Of a DNA stretch of 5,087 bases, positions 1 to 5,087 are shown piece after piece. Made by a program: the position numbers and the translations under genes. The stretch lies in the NCBI GenBank assembly GCA_002839205.1, contig PGXP01000143.1, positions 1-5,087 on the forward strand. The letters run 5' to 3'. Positions within the stretch are counted from its first letter, which is position 1. Every line of letters begins with the position of its first letter. This stretch comes from Spirochaetae bacterium HGW-Spirochaetae-9 (GTDB lineage Bacteria > Spirochaetota > Spirochaetia > Treponematales > Rectinemataceae). Below the pieces are notes generated by a model that saw nothing but the letters and a program-made list of their open reading frames with translations, searched no databases and was not told the DNA's origin.

Positions 1-185
1 TGGCCAAAGGGATGCTCTCCGAGGACAATAGGCTCCTCACCGAGATAATGTTCAACACCTACACGATACGTCAGCTTGAGCTCATCAACTCCAAACTGGC
101 CTATCTTACGCACATCATACGCCAGCGCGACTATGAGGAGATGAAGAAATTCCTCGATACCCTGAGGGCAAATATCGCCGACTAG
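1..185 (+). CDS. tyrA: Probable prephenate dehydrogenase, C-terminal fragment (5' end outside window)
   Basis: The open frame enters from the left edge, with the first whole codon at position 3, and ends at TAG 183-185, giving 60 visible residues. They form an amphipathic helical tail. It starts AKGMLSEDNRLLTEIMFN, continues with a YTIRQLELINSKLAYL helix, and ends in a charged segment containing RQRDYEEMKKFLDTLR. This resembles the C-terminal helical dimerisation region of TyrA-type prephenate dehydrogenases, where an 'N-R/E-x-L' helix is followed by a 'D-x-x-x-F/M-x-x-x-L' helix. TyrA oxidises prephenate to 4-hydroxyphenylpyruvate in the cytoplasm on the way to tyrosine. The neighbouring aroA, from the same pathway, supports the call, although it lies on the opposite strand. 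The NAD-binding domain and catalytic His lie outside the window, so the assignment rests on a helical tail only and is moderate. Confidence 0.55.
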   Translation, partial: AKGMLSEDNRLLTEIMFNTYTIRQLELINSKLAYLTHIIRQRDYEEMKKFLDTLRANIAD

Positions 186-1483
186 TGTCTGATGGAAGCT
201 ATATCCTCGAAGAAGCGCGGCCATGATTTGGAGACACATTCGCTGCCTCGAATGACGACGCAGCTCCGCGCTGCGAACGATGCCGTGGCGGCGGCCATGG
301 CGATGCGGTGATCGCCGCAGGCATCCACTTCTCCGCCCCTCAGCTCCCCCCCTCTCACCAGCATGGCATCACCCTCGAAGCTGACGGTGACGCCCAGAGC
401 TTCGAACGCGGCTTTCAGGCTCGCTGCCCGGTCGCTCTCCTTGCCGCGCAGACGGTGGATGCCGCGAATGGTCGAGACGCCGCGGCAGGCTGAAGCCAGG
501 GCGACGAGTGGCGGAAAGAGGTCGGGGCAATCGGTGGCGTCGAATTCGAATGCATGGAGGTGGGCGCGCGCGACGAAGAGGCTGTCGCCTTCGAAGCGCA
601 GCGGCGCGCCCGCCGAAAGGGCGGCCTGCATAATAGCCTTGTCGGGCTGGCTGGAGTCGGCATTCAAACTGCGGATCTCAAGCCCTCCCTCCCCTGCCGC
701 GATCGCCGCCGAAGCTACAAGAAATGCCGCCCCGCTCCAGTCGCCTTCAACCTGGAAGCTCGCAGGACAGTATTCCTGCCGCCCCCGGATCGAGAATCTG
801 GAAAAGCCGACATCCCTCTCAACGGTAACGCCGAAGGCGGCGCAGGTGTCGATGGTTACATCGAGATAACCCTTGCTTACGGCATTTTCCACCCGAAGTT
901 CGGAATCCTCCAAACAAAGCGGCAATGCGATGAGGAGCCCTGTAAGGAGCTGAGAGCTCTCGCCTGCATCGATATTCATCTTCCCCCCTCTCAGGGGACC
1001 TTTGATGCTGAGCGGCGCGAATCCTTCCGAAGAAGCGCAGGAGGCTCCAAAAGCATGAAGAGGCTTTTCAACCATACCCATTGGACGCCTGAGGAGGGAG
1101 CCGCGGCCGGTCATTCTTGTCTTTCGTTCGAGCAATGCTGCCACTGGCGAGAACATGCGCATGCAGAGCCCTGACTCGCCACAGTCCAGAATGACAGGCT
1201 CCGAAAACCCCACACTGTCCGAAGGGTCTGCACTCCGGAGTGCTGCAGGCGCAAAAAGCGGAGAACCTTCGATTTCGATCGAAGGGCCGCTGACATGCAC
1301 GGTGGCGCCCAGGTCCTTTGACAGCCTGAGCGCCGATTCGGAATCGGCGCAGAGTTCGCCACCCAGAAGGCGGCTTTTACCCTGTGCGAGCGTGGCGCAG
1401 GCGACAGCTCTCTGCATTGAGCTTTTAGAAGCGGGAGCATCGATACTCCCCGATACCGTACCTCGGCAGCAGTGCATAGTCAT
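182..1483 (-). CDS. aroA: 3-phosphoshikimate 1-carboxyvinyltransferase (EPSP synthase)
   Basis: This 433-residue enzyme, normal in length for the family, transfers enolpyruvyl from PEP to shikimate-3-phosphate in the sixth step of the shikimate pathway in the cytoplasm. Family landmarks are present in order: PASKSSMQRA with the catalytic-type Lys20; CGESGLCMRMF at 101-111 (PEP/glyphosate loop); RRPM at 132-135; SSQLLTGLL at 176-184; DCPDLFPP with Asp321; GKESDR at 347-352 with Glu349 and Arg352; GDHRIAMA at 390-397; and SKSWPRFF with Lys419. All main active-site residues of the E. coli enzyme have counterparts, but the loop reads L and M where E. coli has Thr97 and Pro101. The ATG start is supported by a GAGGAAGGAA ribosome site seven bases upstream. 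The gene ends with TAG inside a CTAG shared with the convergent tyrA-like gene. It lies downstream of gdhA and its terminator. Confidence 0.96.
   Translation of the reverse strand: MTMHCCRGTVSGSIDAPASKSSMQRAVACATLAQGKSRLLGGELCADSESALRLSKDLGATVHVSGPSIEIEGSPLFAPAALRSADPSDSVGFSEPVILDCGESGLCMRMFSPVAALLERKTRMTGRGSLLRRPMGMVEKPLHAFGASCASSEGFAPLSIKGPLRGGKMNIDAGESSQLLTGLLIALPLCLEDSELRVENAVSKGYLDVTIDTCAAFGVTVERDVGFSRFSIRGRQEYCPASFQVEGDWSGAAFLVASAAIAAGEGGLEIRSLNADSSQPDKAIMQAALSAGAPLRFEGDSLFVARAHLHAFEFDATDCPDLFPPLVALASACRGVSTIRGIHRLRGKESDRAASLKAAFEALGVTVSFEGDAMLVRGGELRGGEVDACGDHRIAMAAATASFAARSCVVIRGSECVSKSWPRFFEDIASIRH
1330..1350. repeat. Perfect inverted repeat inside aroA
   Basis: The ten bases GCGCCGATTC (1330-1339) are followed by a single G (1340) and the exact reverse complement GAATCGGCGC (1341-1350). 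In aroA mRNA this falls in codons about 45-52, roughly 130 bases after the start, and could fold into a GC-rich hairpin of 8-9 base pairs. It encodes the Ala-Asp-Ser-Glu-Ser-Ala part of the protein. No T-run follows, so it is not an intrinsic terminator. It may simply be a by-product of codon choice. Confidence 0.6.
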
Positions 1484-1490
1484 TTTTCGG

Positions 1491-1500
1491 TTCCTTCCTC
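1491..1500 (-). promoter_or_regulatory. Ribosome-binding site of aroA
   Basis: The minus strand reads GAGGAAGGAA, followed by seven bases and the ATG at 1483-1481. This purine-rich site fixes the first ATG as the start over the second ATG two codons later. Confidence 0.7.
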
Positions 1501-1515
1501 GAGAATTAGGATGGT

Positions 1516-1521
1516 ATCATA
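1516..1521 (-). promoter_or_regulatory. Possible -10 element for aroA
   Basis: The minus strand reads TATGAT, one mismatch from the sigma-70 consensus, and it overlaps the end of the T-run of the gdhA terminator. The hexamer 17 bases upstream (CCGCAT) is not a recognisable -35 box and lies in the terminator stem. This is only a weak candidate, listed because aroA needs some source of transcription after the terminator. Read-through from gdhA is the alternative. Confidence 0.22.
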
Positions 1522-1550
1522 AAAGAGGCCAGCCGCGAATGCGGCTGGCC
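1521..1550 (-). terminator. Intrinsic terminator downstream of gdhA
   Basis: On the minus strand GGCCAGCCGC, loop ATTC, then GCGGCTGGCC form a perfect ten-base-pair GC-rich stem, followed by TCTTTT. It begins 27 bases after the TGA of the glutamate dehydrogenase gene and ends about 37 bases before the aroA start. On the plus strand the stem is followed by CTGGTT, so it is directional toward the minus-strand transcript. Confidence 0.88.
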
Positions 1551-1577
1551 CTGGTTAAGCGGATTCAAGCAATCAGA

Positions 1578-2924
1578 TCACACAAGTCCCTGCGCGAGCA
1601 TGGCATCGGCCACTTTCTTGAAGCCGGCAATATTGGCGCCGACAACATAGTTGCCTTCGAATCCATATTTAGCCGCAGTGACGACGCAGGCTTCGTGGAT
1701 GTTGATCATGATCTGGTGAAGTCGCTGATCTACTTCCTCGGCTGTCCAGGCGAGGCGCATGGAGTTCTGGCTCATCTCGATGCCGGAGGTTGCAACGCCG
1801 CCAGCGTTGGCTGCCTTGCCGGGAGCGAAGGGGATTTTCTTCTCGATGAAAAGCTTCCATGCTTCGGGCGTGCAGCCCATATTGCTCACTTCCACAACCG
1901 TCGTAACCCCATTCGCTAACAGAGTCTTGGCATCTTCGCCGTTCAGTTCGTTCTGGATAGCGCATGGCATCGCGATATCGACCTTCTGCACCCAGGGCTT
2001 CTTGCCGGCAAAGAACTGTGCCTTGGGGAACTTCTTTGCATAAGTTTGGCACTTGTTCCTGTCGATGACGAGCATTTCCTTGAGGTATTCCCACTTCTCC
2101 TCGGTGCCGATGCCGTCGGGATCGAAGATATAGCCATCGGGGCCAGAGATGGTAACAACCTTGGCGCCAAGCTGGCTGGCCTTGACGCAGACGCCCCAGG
2201 CGACGTTGCCGAATCCGGATACCGATATCGTCTTGCCCGCAAGGTTGTCCTTCTTCAGTTTGAGCATCTCATGGGCAAAATATGTGGCTCCGAACCCTGT
2301 AGCCTCGGGCCTAACCAGGGATCCGCCGAAGGAAAGACCTTTTCCGGTGAGAACGCCGGTGAATTCATTGGCGAGCCGCTTGTACTGGCCGAAGAGGTAG
2401 CCGACTTCCCTGCCGCCAACGCCGATGTCTCCGGCCGGAACGTCGGTGTCAGGACCGATGTGGCGAAAAAGCTCGGTCATGAAGCTCTGGCAGAAACGCA
2501 TGATCTCATTGTCGCTCTTGCCGTTGGGGTCAAAATCAGAGCCGCCTTTGCCACCGCCCATGGGGAGACTGGTGAGGCTATTCTTGAATGTTTGCTCAAA
2601 ACCGAGGAATTTCAGCGTCGACAGGGTAACCTTCGGGTGGAAACGCAAGCCGCCCTTGTAGGGACCGATCGCCGAGTTGAACTGCACTCTGTAGCCGCGG
2701 TTGATATGATATTCGCCCTTGTCGTCGATCCAGGGCACCCGGAACATTATGGTGCGCTCGGGCTCAACGAGCCTTTCGAGAATTTTCTGGGCTTTATATT
2801 TCGGCTCGGCTTCGATTATAGGCGAAATAGACTCGAGCACTTCCTCGGCAGCCTGAAGGAATTCGCTCTCCCAGGGATAGCGCGCGCGCAGATCATCGAG
2901 CACCTGCTTTATGTAGGAATTCAT
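1578..2924 (-). CDS. gdhA: Glutamate dehydrogenase, hexameric class, probably NAD-type coenzyme site
   Basis: This 448-residue protein is full length for the bacterial hexameric family. It interconverts glutamate with 2-oxoglutarate plus ammonia in the cytoplasm. The substrate domain carries PYKGGLRFHP (Lys90), FKNSL (Lys114), PMGGGKGG (Lys126, catalytic) and PAGDIGVG (Asp166), and Ser380 lies in GVATSGIEMSQNS. The Rossmann domain has SGFGNVAWG at 236-244 and ISGPDGYIFDPDG at 259-271. Phe238 and Pro262 match the residues at those positions in the NAD-specific Clostridium symbiosum enzyme, where E. coli NADP-type GdhA has Ser-containing segments; this suggests NAD(H) use, so the symbol gdhA denotes family only. 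An unusual VEVSNMGCTPEA replaces the common 'EGANMPT' near residue 344. The ATG start has a strong AAGGAGGG site, a promoter about 56 bases further up and an intrinsic terminator, so the gene looks monocistronic. Confidence 0.97.
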   Translation of the reverse strand: MNSYIKQVLDDLRARYPWESEFLQAAEEVLESISPIIEAEPKYKAQKILERLVEPERTIMFRVPWIDDKGEYHINRGYRVQFNSAIGPYKGGLRFHPKVTLSTLKFLGFEQTFKNSLTSLPMGGGKGGSDFDPNGKSDNEIMRFCQSFMTELFRHIGPDTDVPAGDIGVGGREVGYLFGQYKRLANEFTGVLTGKGLSFGGSLVRPEATGFGATYFAHEMLKLKKDNLAGKTISVSGFGNVAWGVCVKASQLGAKVVTISGPDGYIFDPDGIGTEEKWEYLKEMLVIDRNKCQTYAKKFPKAQFFAGKKPWVQKVDIAMPCAIQNELNGEDAKTLLANGVTTVVEVSNMGCTPEAWKLFIEKKIPFAPGKAANAGGVATSGIEMSQNSMRLAWTAEEVDQRLHQIMINIHEACVVTAAKYGFEGNYVVGANIAGFKKVADAMLAQGLV

Positions 2925-2928
2925 TCGA

Positions 2929-2936
2929 CCCTCCTT
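2929..2936 (-). promoter_or_regulatory. Strong ribosome-binding site of gdhA
   Basis: The minus strand reads AAGGAGGG, ending four bases before the ATG at 2924-2922. This is a near-perfect match to the anti-Shine-Dalgarno core and suggests high translation. Confidence 0.85.
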
Positions 2937-2986
2937 ATGGGTTTTTGGAGAAAAATTCGTCTCGCTGGTGATGCTTCAATAAGACT

Positions 2987-3015
2987 ATTCTATACCGACT
3001 TATCGAATCCGGCAA
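2987..3015 (-). promoter_or_regulatory. Sigma-70-type promoter of gdhA
   Basis: On the minus strand a -35 box TTGCCG (3015-3010, four of six consensus bases) and a -10 box TAGAAT (2992-2987, five of six) are separated by exactly 17 bases. Transcription would begin near 2980, leaving a leader of about 56 bases before the gdhA ATG. The surrounding 164-base gap (2925-3088) is AT-rich compared with the genes. It shows no other clear element and no obvious intrinsic terminator for corC, only a five-base-pair TGCAT/ATGCA hairpin. Confidence 0.6.
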
Positions 3016-3088
3016 GCAAAATTACATTGTGAAACGATGTTCTGAATATTGAAACTTCCTGCATTTTTATGCACTCAATGACATCCCA

Positions 3089-3895
3089 TCAGGCTCTTTC
3101 GGTAACATTTTCTTCATCGGCTTCGCCCTCTGCCCTGATGAGTTTTTCCACCTTCACGGAGAGTATCCTGTACGCTTCCATCGCCTGTACCGTGAAAACG
3201 GCATCATCGGTCGCGATGCTTTCATTTTCCGCCGGGATACGTCCGAAGAGGTCGAAGACATAGCCGGCAAGGCTGTCGAAATCTCCGCCGGGCAGTTCTA
3301 TTCCCAGTTTCTCGCCAATCTCATCGAGGTGGACGCGGGCATTGCAGAGCCAGGATTGAGGACCTGTCTGCACGCAATCCTCGGCTTCATCGTCGTATTC
3401 ATCCTGGATTTCCCCGACAATTTCCTCGATTATATCCTCCATACAGACAATACCCGATGTTCCTCCATATTCATCCAAGGCAACGGCGATATGGACTCTC
3501 CGACGCTTGAATTCCCTGAGCAGGCTATCGATCCTCTTGGTTTCGGGCACGAAGAACGGCTTGCGCGTTATGGAAGAAATATGTATTTCCTGTTTGTTGA
3601 TAAGGGCAGCAAGGACATCTTTAGCGTACAGTATCCCGACAACATTGTCGATCGATTCCTTGTACACAGGTATCCGCGAATGCCCGGAATCGACCATGAT
3701 GCGGAAAATTTCATCGAGCGGATCGTCCAGTGAAATGAAAATGGTATCGGTGCGCGGCACCATGACTTCCTTGACGGTCGTCTCGGAGAGATGCTCAACA
3801 CCTTCGATCATCTCCTGCTGCTCGATAGCCTCAGGTTCTTCGTTTTCCTCCGGTTCGCTGCTTTTCCTGCCAAAAATGCCTAGAAAGGGGCTCAC
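3089..3895 (-). CDS. corC: CorC/TlyC-type CBS-pair protein, short form without membrane domain
   Basis: The product is 268 residues starting at GTG. After a short Glu-rich N-terminus (about 11-32) it has two CBS motifs, roughly residues 40-98 (VKEVMVPRTD, HSRIPVYKES, VVGILYAKD) and 105-163 (VHIAVALDEYGGTSGIV, then EDIIEEIVGEI). A CorC_HlyC transporter-associated domain follows at about 178-250, with SWLCNARVHLDEI and DFDSLAGYVFDLFGRIP. No hydrophobic segment is visible and the membrane DUF21 domain of larger relatives is absent, so it is probably cytosolic, like E. coli CorC (YbeX). Family members are linked to magnesium/cobalt efflux; spirochaete relatives are often labelled hemolysin TlyC, which I would not infer as activity. 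The GTG overlaps the ybeY stop in GTGA, with GAGGGAG about ten bases upstream, indicating coupled translation as the last gene of the pgpH-ybeY-corC operon. Confidence 0.93.
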   Translation of the reverse strand: MSPFLGIFGRKSSEPEENEEPEAIEQQEMIEGVEHLSETTVKEVMVPRTDTIFISLDDPLDEIFRIMVDSGHSRIPVYKESIDNVVGILYAKDVLAALINKQEIHISSITRKPFFVPETKRIDSLLREFKRRRVHIAVALDEYGGTSGIVCMEDIIEEIVGEIQDEYDDEAEDCVQTGPQSWLCNARVHLDEIGEKLGIELPGGDFDSLAGYVFDLFGRIPAENESIATDDAVFTVQAMEAYRILSVKVEKLIRAEGEADEENVTERA

Positions 3896-4344
3896 AGTAT
3901 TCGTTCTCCCTCGAATGACCTGATGATGATTTCCTGCTCCACGAGCATGGGCTGGTGTGGACTATTGTCCTCATGGTCCATGCCCGAGAGATGAAGGATA
4001 CCATGGATTATGAGACGTTTCATCTCTTCGTCGACCTTCACAGCGAATTCCGCGGCATTTCTTTCCAGCGCGGGAATACTGATGACAATATCGCCAGCCA
4101 TAAACAGGGTACGTCCTTCTTCCTCTACCGTATCACCCATGGCAAAGGAAAGGACATCGGTCGCTTCGTCGTTTCTTCTGTAATCGCGGTTGAGGGTTCT
4201 TATGAAATCATCATCGCAGAAAAGAAGGGAAATGACCCAGTTGTCCTTTCCAAGATGCTCCAGAACCTTCGCAGTGAAGGATTCCGCCCTCGAAAGCCAG
4301 GAAGGCTCGTCCATATCGCGCCAGTCTATGCTGATCCTGTTCAT
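3892..4344 (-). CDS. ybeY: Endoribonuclease YbeY (rRNA maturation factor)
   Basis: This 150-residue protein has the usual length for the UPF0054 family. It contains the single-zinc site HGILHLSGMDH at 114-124, with the three His ligands 114, 118 and 124. Upstream are the family signatures LNRDYRRNDEATDVLSF (51-67, with the conserved Arg57) and AGDIVIS (83-89). YbeY is a cytoplasmic metal-dependent endoribonuclease involved in 16S rRNA 3'-end processing and ribosome quality control. The start is ATG at 4344-4342, overlapping the pgpH stop in ATGA. Only a weak purine stretch (AAAAAGAAG) precedes it, so translation probably depends on ribosomes finishing pgpH. Its own TGA overlaps the corC GTG. 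Adjacency of ybeY to corC is also seen in the E. coli ybeZ-ybeY-ybeX cluster. Confidence 0.97.
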   Translation of the reverse strand: MNRISIDWRDMDEPSWLSRAESFTAKVLEHLGKDNWVISLLFCDDDFIRTLNRDYRRNDEATDVLSFAMGDTVEEEGRTLFMAGDIVISIPALERNAAEFAVKVDEEMKRLIIHGILHLSGMDHEDNSPHQPMLVEQEIIIRSFEGERIL

Positions 4345-5087
4345 GAGCCGGCTTCTTTTTGCTTTGGATACTCAATCCTGGAATGGAACTGCCCGGCCAT
4401 TATGCGGACAAAGGAGTGGCGAATAACTTCCAGGTCGCGTAGGGTAAGTGCGCAGTCGTCCAGCTGGCCTTCCTGAATCTTGTTCAGAATGAGCTGATGG
4501 ACGTGGGCATCAAGGCGAGGCAGGGAAGGCTTTTTCAAAACGCGCGACGAAGCCTCAACGGCATCGGCGAGCATGACGATTCCGGCTTCCTTGTTCGCAG
4601 GGGGAGACCCGGGATAGGAGAAATCCTCCTTCCTGATGGTATCATCCGCTTTCTTGGCCTTGTCGTAGAACCAGGCGATCACCGAATTGCCGTGATGCTG
4701 GGCGATTATGTCGACAACAGCCTTGGGAAGATTGAGCTCCCTGGCCTTCTCTGCTCCGATTTTCACATGGCTGCGAATCACTGTGGCGGAGAGGCGTGGG
4801 TTCATCTCATCGTGTTTGTTCGTGCCGCGCTGATTTTCCACAAAGTATTCTGCCTGCTCTATTTTCCCTATGTCATGGTAATAGGCGCCTACCCGCGCAA
4901 GCAGGGGGTTTGCGCCGATATCCTCGGCAGCCGCCTCGGCCAGATGGGCCACGTTCATGGAATGCGAGTAGCTTCCGGGGGCCTGCGTGAGGAGTTCCTT
5001 GAGTGCAGGGGCATTCACGTCCGAGAGTTCGAGCAGCCGGAAGCGTGTGGGAAGATTGAATGATTGTTCAAGGATGGGCAGGATGGC
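4341..5087 (-). CDS. pgpH: PgpH/YqfF-type HD-domain cyclic-di-AMP phosphodiesterase, C-terminal part (5' end outside window)
   Basis: The frame is open to the right edge, giving 248 visible residues. A GTG at 5018-5016 (sense ...LSDVNAPAL...) lies inside the conserved domain and is not the real start. Residues upstream of it read LPTRFRLLELSD, the usual lead-in to the HD domain of this family. Key motifs, numbered from the first visible residue, are APGSYSHSMN (His42), YYHDIGK (His71-Asp72), FVENQ, IRSHVKIG (His107), AQHHG (His131-His132) and MLADAVEASSR (Asp175). These match the metal-binding set of 7TM-HD hydrolases such as Listeria PgpH, which hydrolyse cyclic-di-AMP to pApA. The periplasmic/extracellular 7TMR-HDED part and the seven membrane helices should lie beyond the window. 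The gene ends at TGA 4343-4341, overlapping ybeY by four bases. Activity is inferred from family membership. Confidence 0.94.
   Translation of the reverse strand, partial: AILPILEQSFNLPTRFRLLELSDVNAPALKELLTQAPGSYSHSMNVAHLAEAAAEDIGANPLLARVGAYYHDIGKIEQAEYFVENQRGTNKHDEMNPRLSATVIRSHVKIGAEKARELNLPKAVVDIIAQHHGNSVIAWFYDKAKKADDTIRKEDFSYPGSPPANKEAGIVMLADAVEASSRVLKKPSLPRLDAHVHQLILNKIQEGQLDDCALTLRDLEVIRHSFVRIMAGQFHSRIEYPKQKEAGS

Noticed and set aside
554..1174. A 206-codon plus-strand open frame inside aroA
   Set aside because: It is in codon register with aroA on the opposite strand, the usual shadow in GC-rich coding sequence. It has no recognisable motif.
1155..1919. A 254-codon plus-strand open frame running across the aroA 5' end, the terminator and the gdhA 3' end
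   Set aside because: It crosses two convincing genes and an intrinsic terminator on the other strand. Its composition reflects the antisense of conserved motifs and I see no family motif in it.
2046..3032. A 328-codon plus-strand open frame antisense to gdhA
   Set aside because: Its codons are exactly in register with the gdhA codons on the opposite strand, so it stays open simply because gdhA rarely uses TTA, CTA and TCA. Its protein shows no recognisable domain, while the minus-strand frame is an unmistakable glutamate dehydrogenase.
3055..3080. Possible terminator hairpin (TGCAT/ATGCA) after corC
   Set aside because: The stem is only five base pairs, AT-rich, and not followed by a T-run on the minus strand, so it does not meet the standard for an intrinsic terminator.
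3089..3895. Calling the CBS protein a hemolysin (TlyC)
   Set aside because: The hemolysin name comes from annotation history in related spirochaetes. The visible domains are a CBS pair plus a CorC_HlyC domain, with nothing that indicates pore formation or secretion.
1..5087. Search for mobile elements, CRISPR repeats, tRNA or toxin-antitoxin genes
   Set aside because: The window is almost completely filled with conserved housekeeping genes. The two gaps (94 and 164 bases) hold only expression signals, and I found no direct repeats, tRNA-like cloverleaf or transposase fragment.

Overview
This is a compact stretch of bacterial chromosome carrying six protein genes. Two are cut by the window edges, and no RNA gene, mobile element or CRISPR array is visible. 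The short minus-strand run of a PgpH-type HD hydrolase, YbeY and a CorC/TlyC-type CBS protein is an order I recall from spirochaetes such as Treponema, so a moderately GC-rich spirochaete is my best guess. The clostridial-like glutamate dehydrogenase leaves other anaerobic lineages open, so this placement is tentative.

Layout from left to right. Positions 1-185 (+) hold the last 60 codons of a gene that looks like prephenate dehydrogenase (tyrA). It runs head-on into aroA (EPSP synthase, 182-1483, minus), and the two stop codons share the four-base palindrome CTAG, so no intergenic space is left. A 94-base gap (1484-1577) follows, with a clean intrinsic terminator for the gene upstream, an AroA ribosome-binding site and a possible weak promoter. 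Glutamate dehydrogenase (1578-2924, minus) has its own good sigma-70-type promoter and a strong Shine-Dalgarno sequence in the 164-base gap 2925-3088. Next comes the translationally coupled set pgpH (partial, 5087-4341), ybeY (4344-3892) and corC (3895-3089), all on the minus strand. Each junction is a four-base start/stop overlap (ATGA, then GTGA).

Functionally there are three blocks. The tyrA and aroA genes belong to aromatic amino acid biosynthesis. Glutamate dehydrogenase links 2-oxoglutarate and ammonia to glutamate; its coenzyme-site residues match the NAD-type clostridial enzyme rather than the NADP-type E. coli enzyme. The pgpH-ybeY-corC block joins cyclic-di-AMP turnover, rRNA maturation and a CBS-domain protein linked to ion homeostasis in a conserved housekeeping operon.

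I do not see a previously undescribed system here. The points most worth a second look are the non-canonical glyphosate/PEP loop of AroA, the coenzyme signature of the dehydrogenase, the CTAG-shared convergent stops and a perfect inverted repeat inside aroA.
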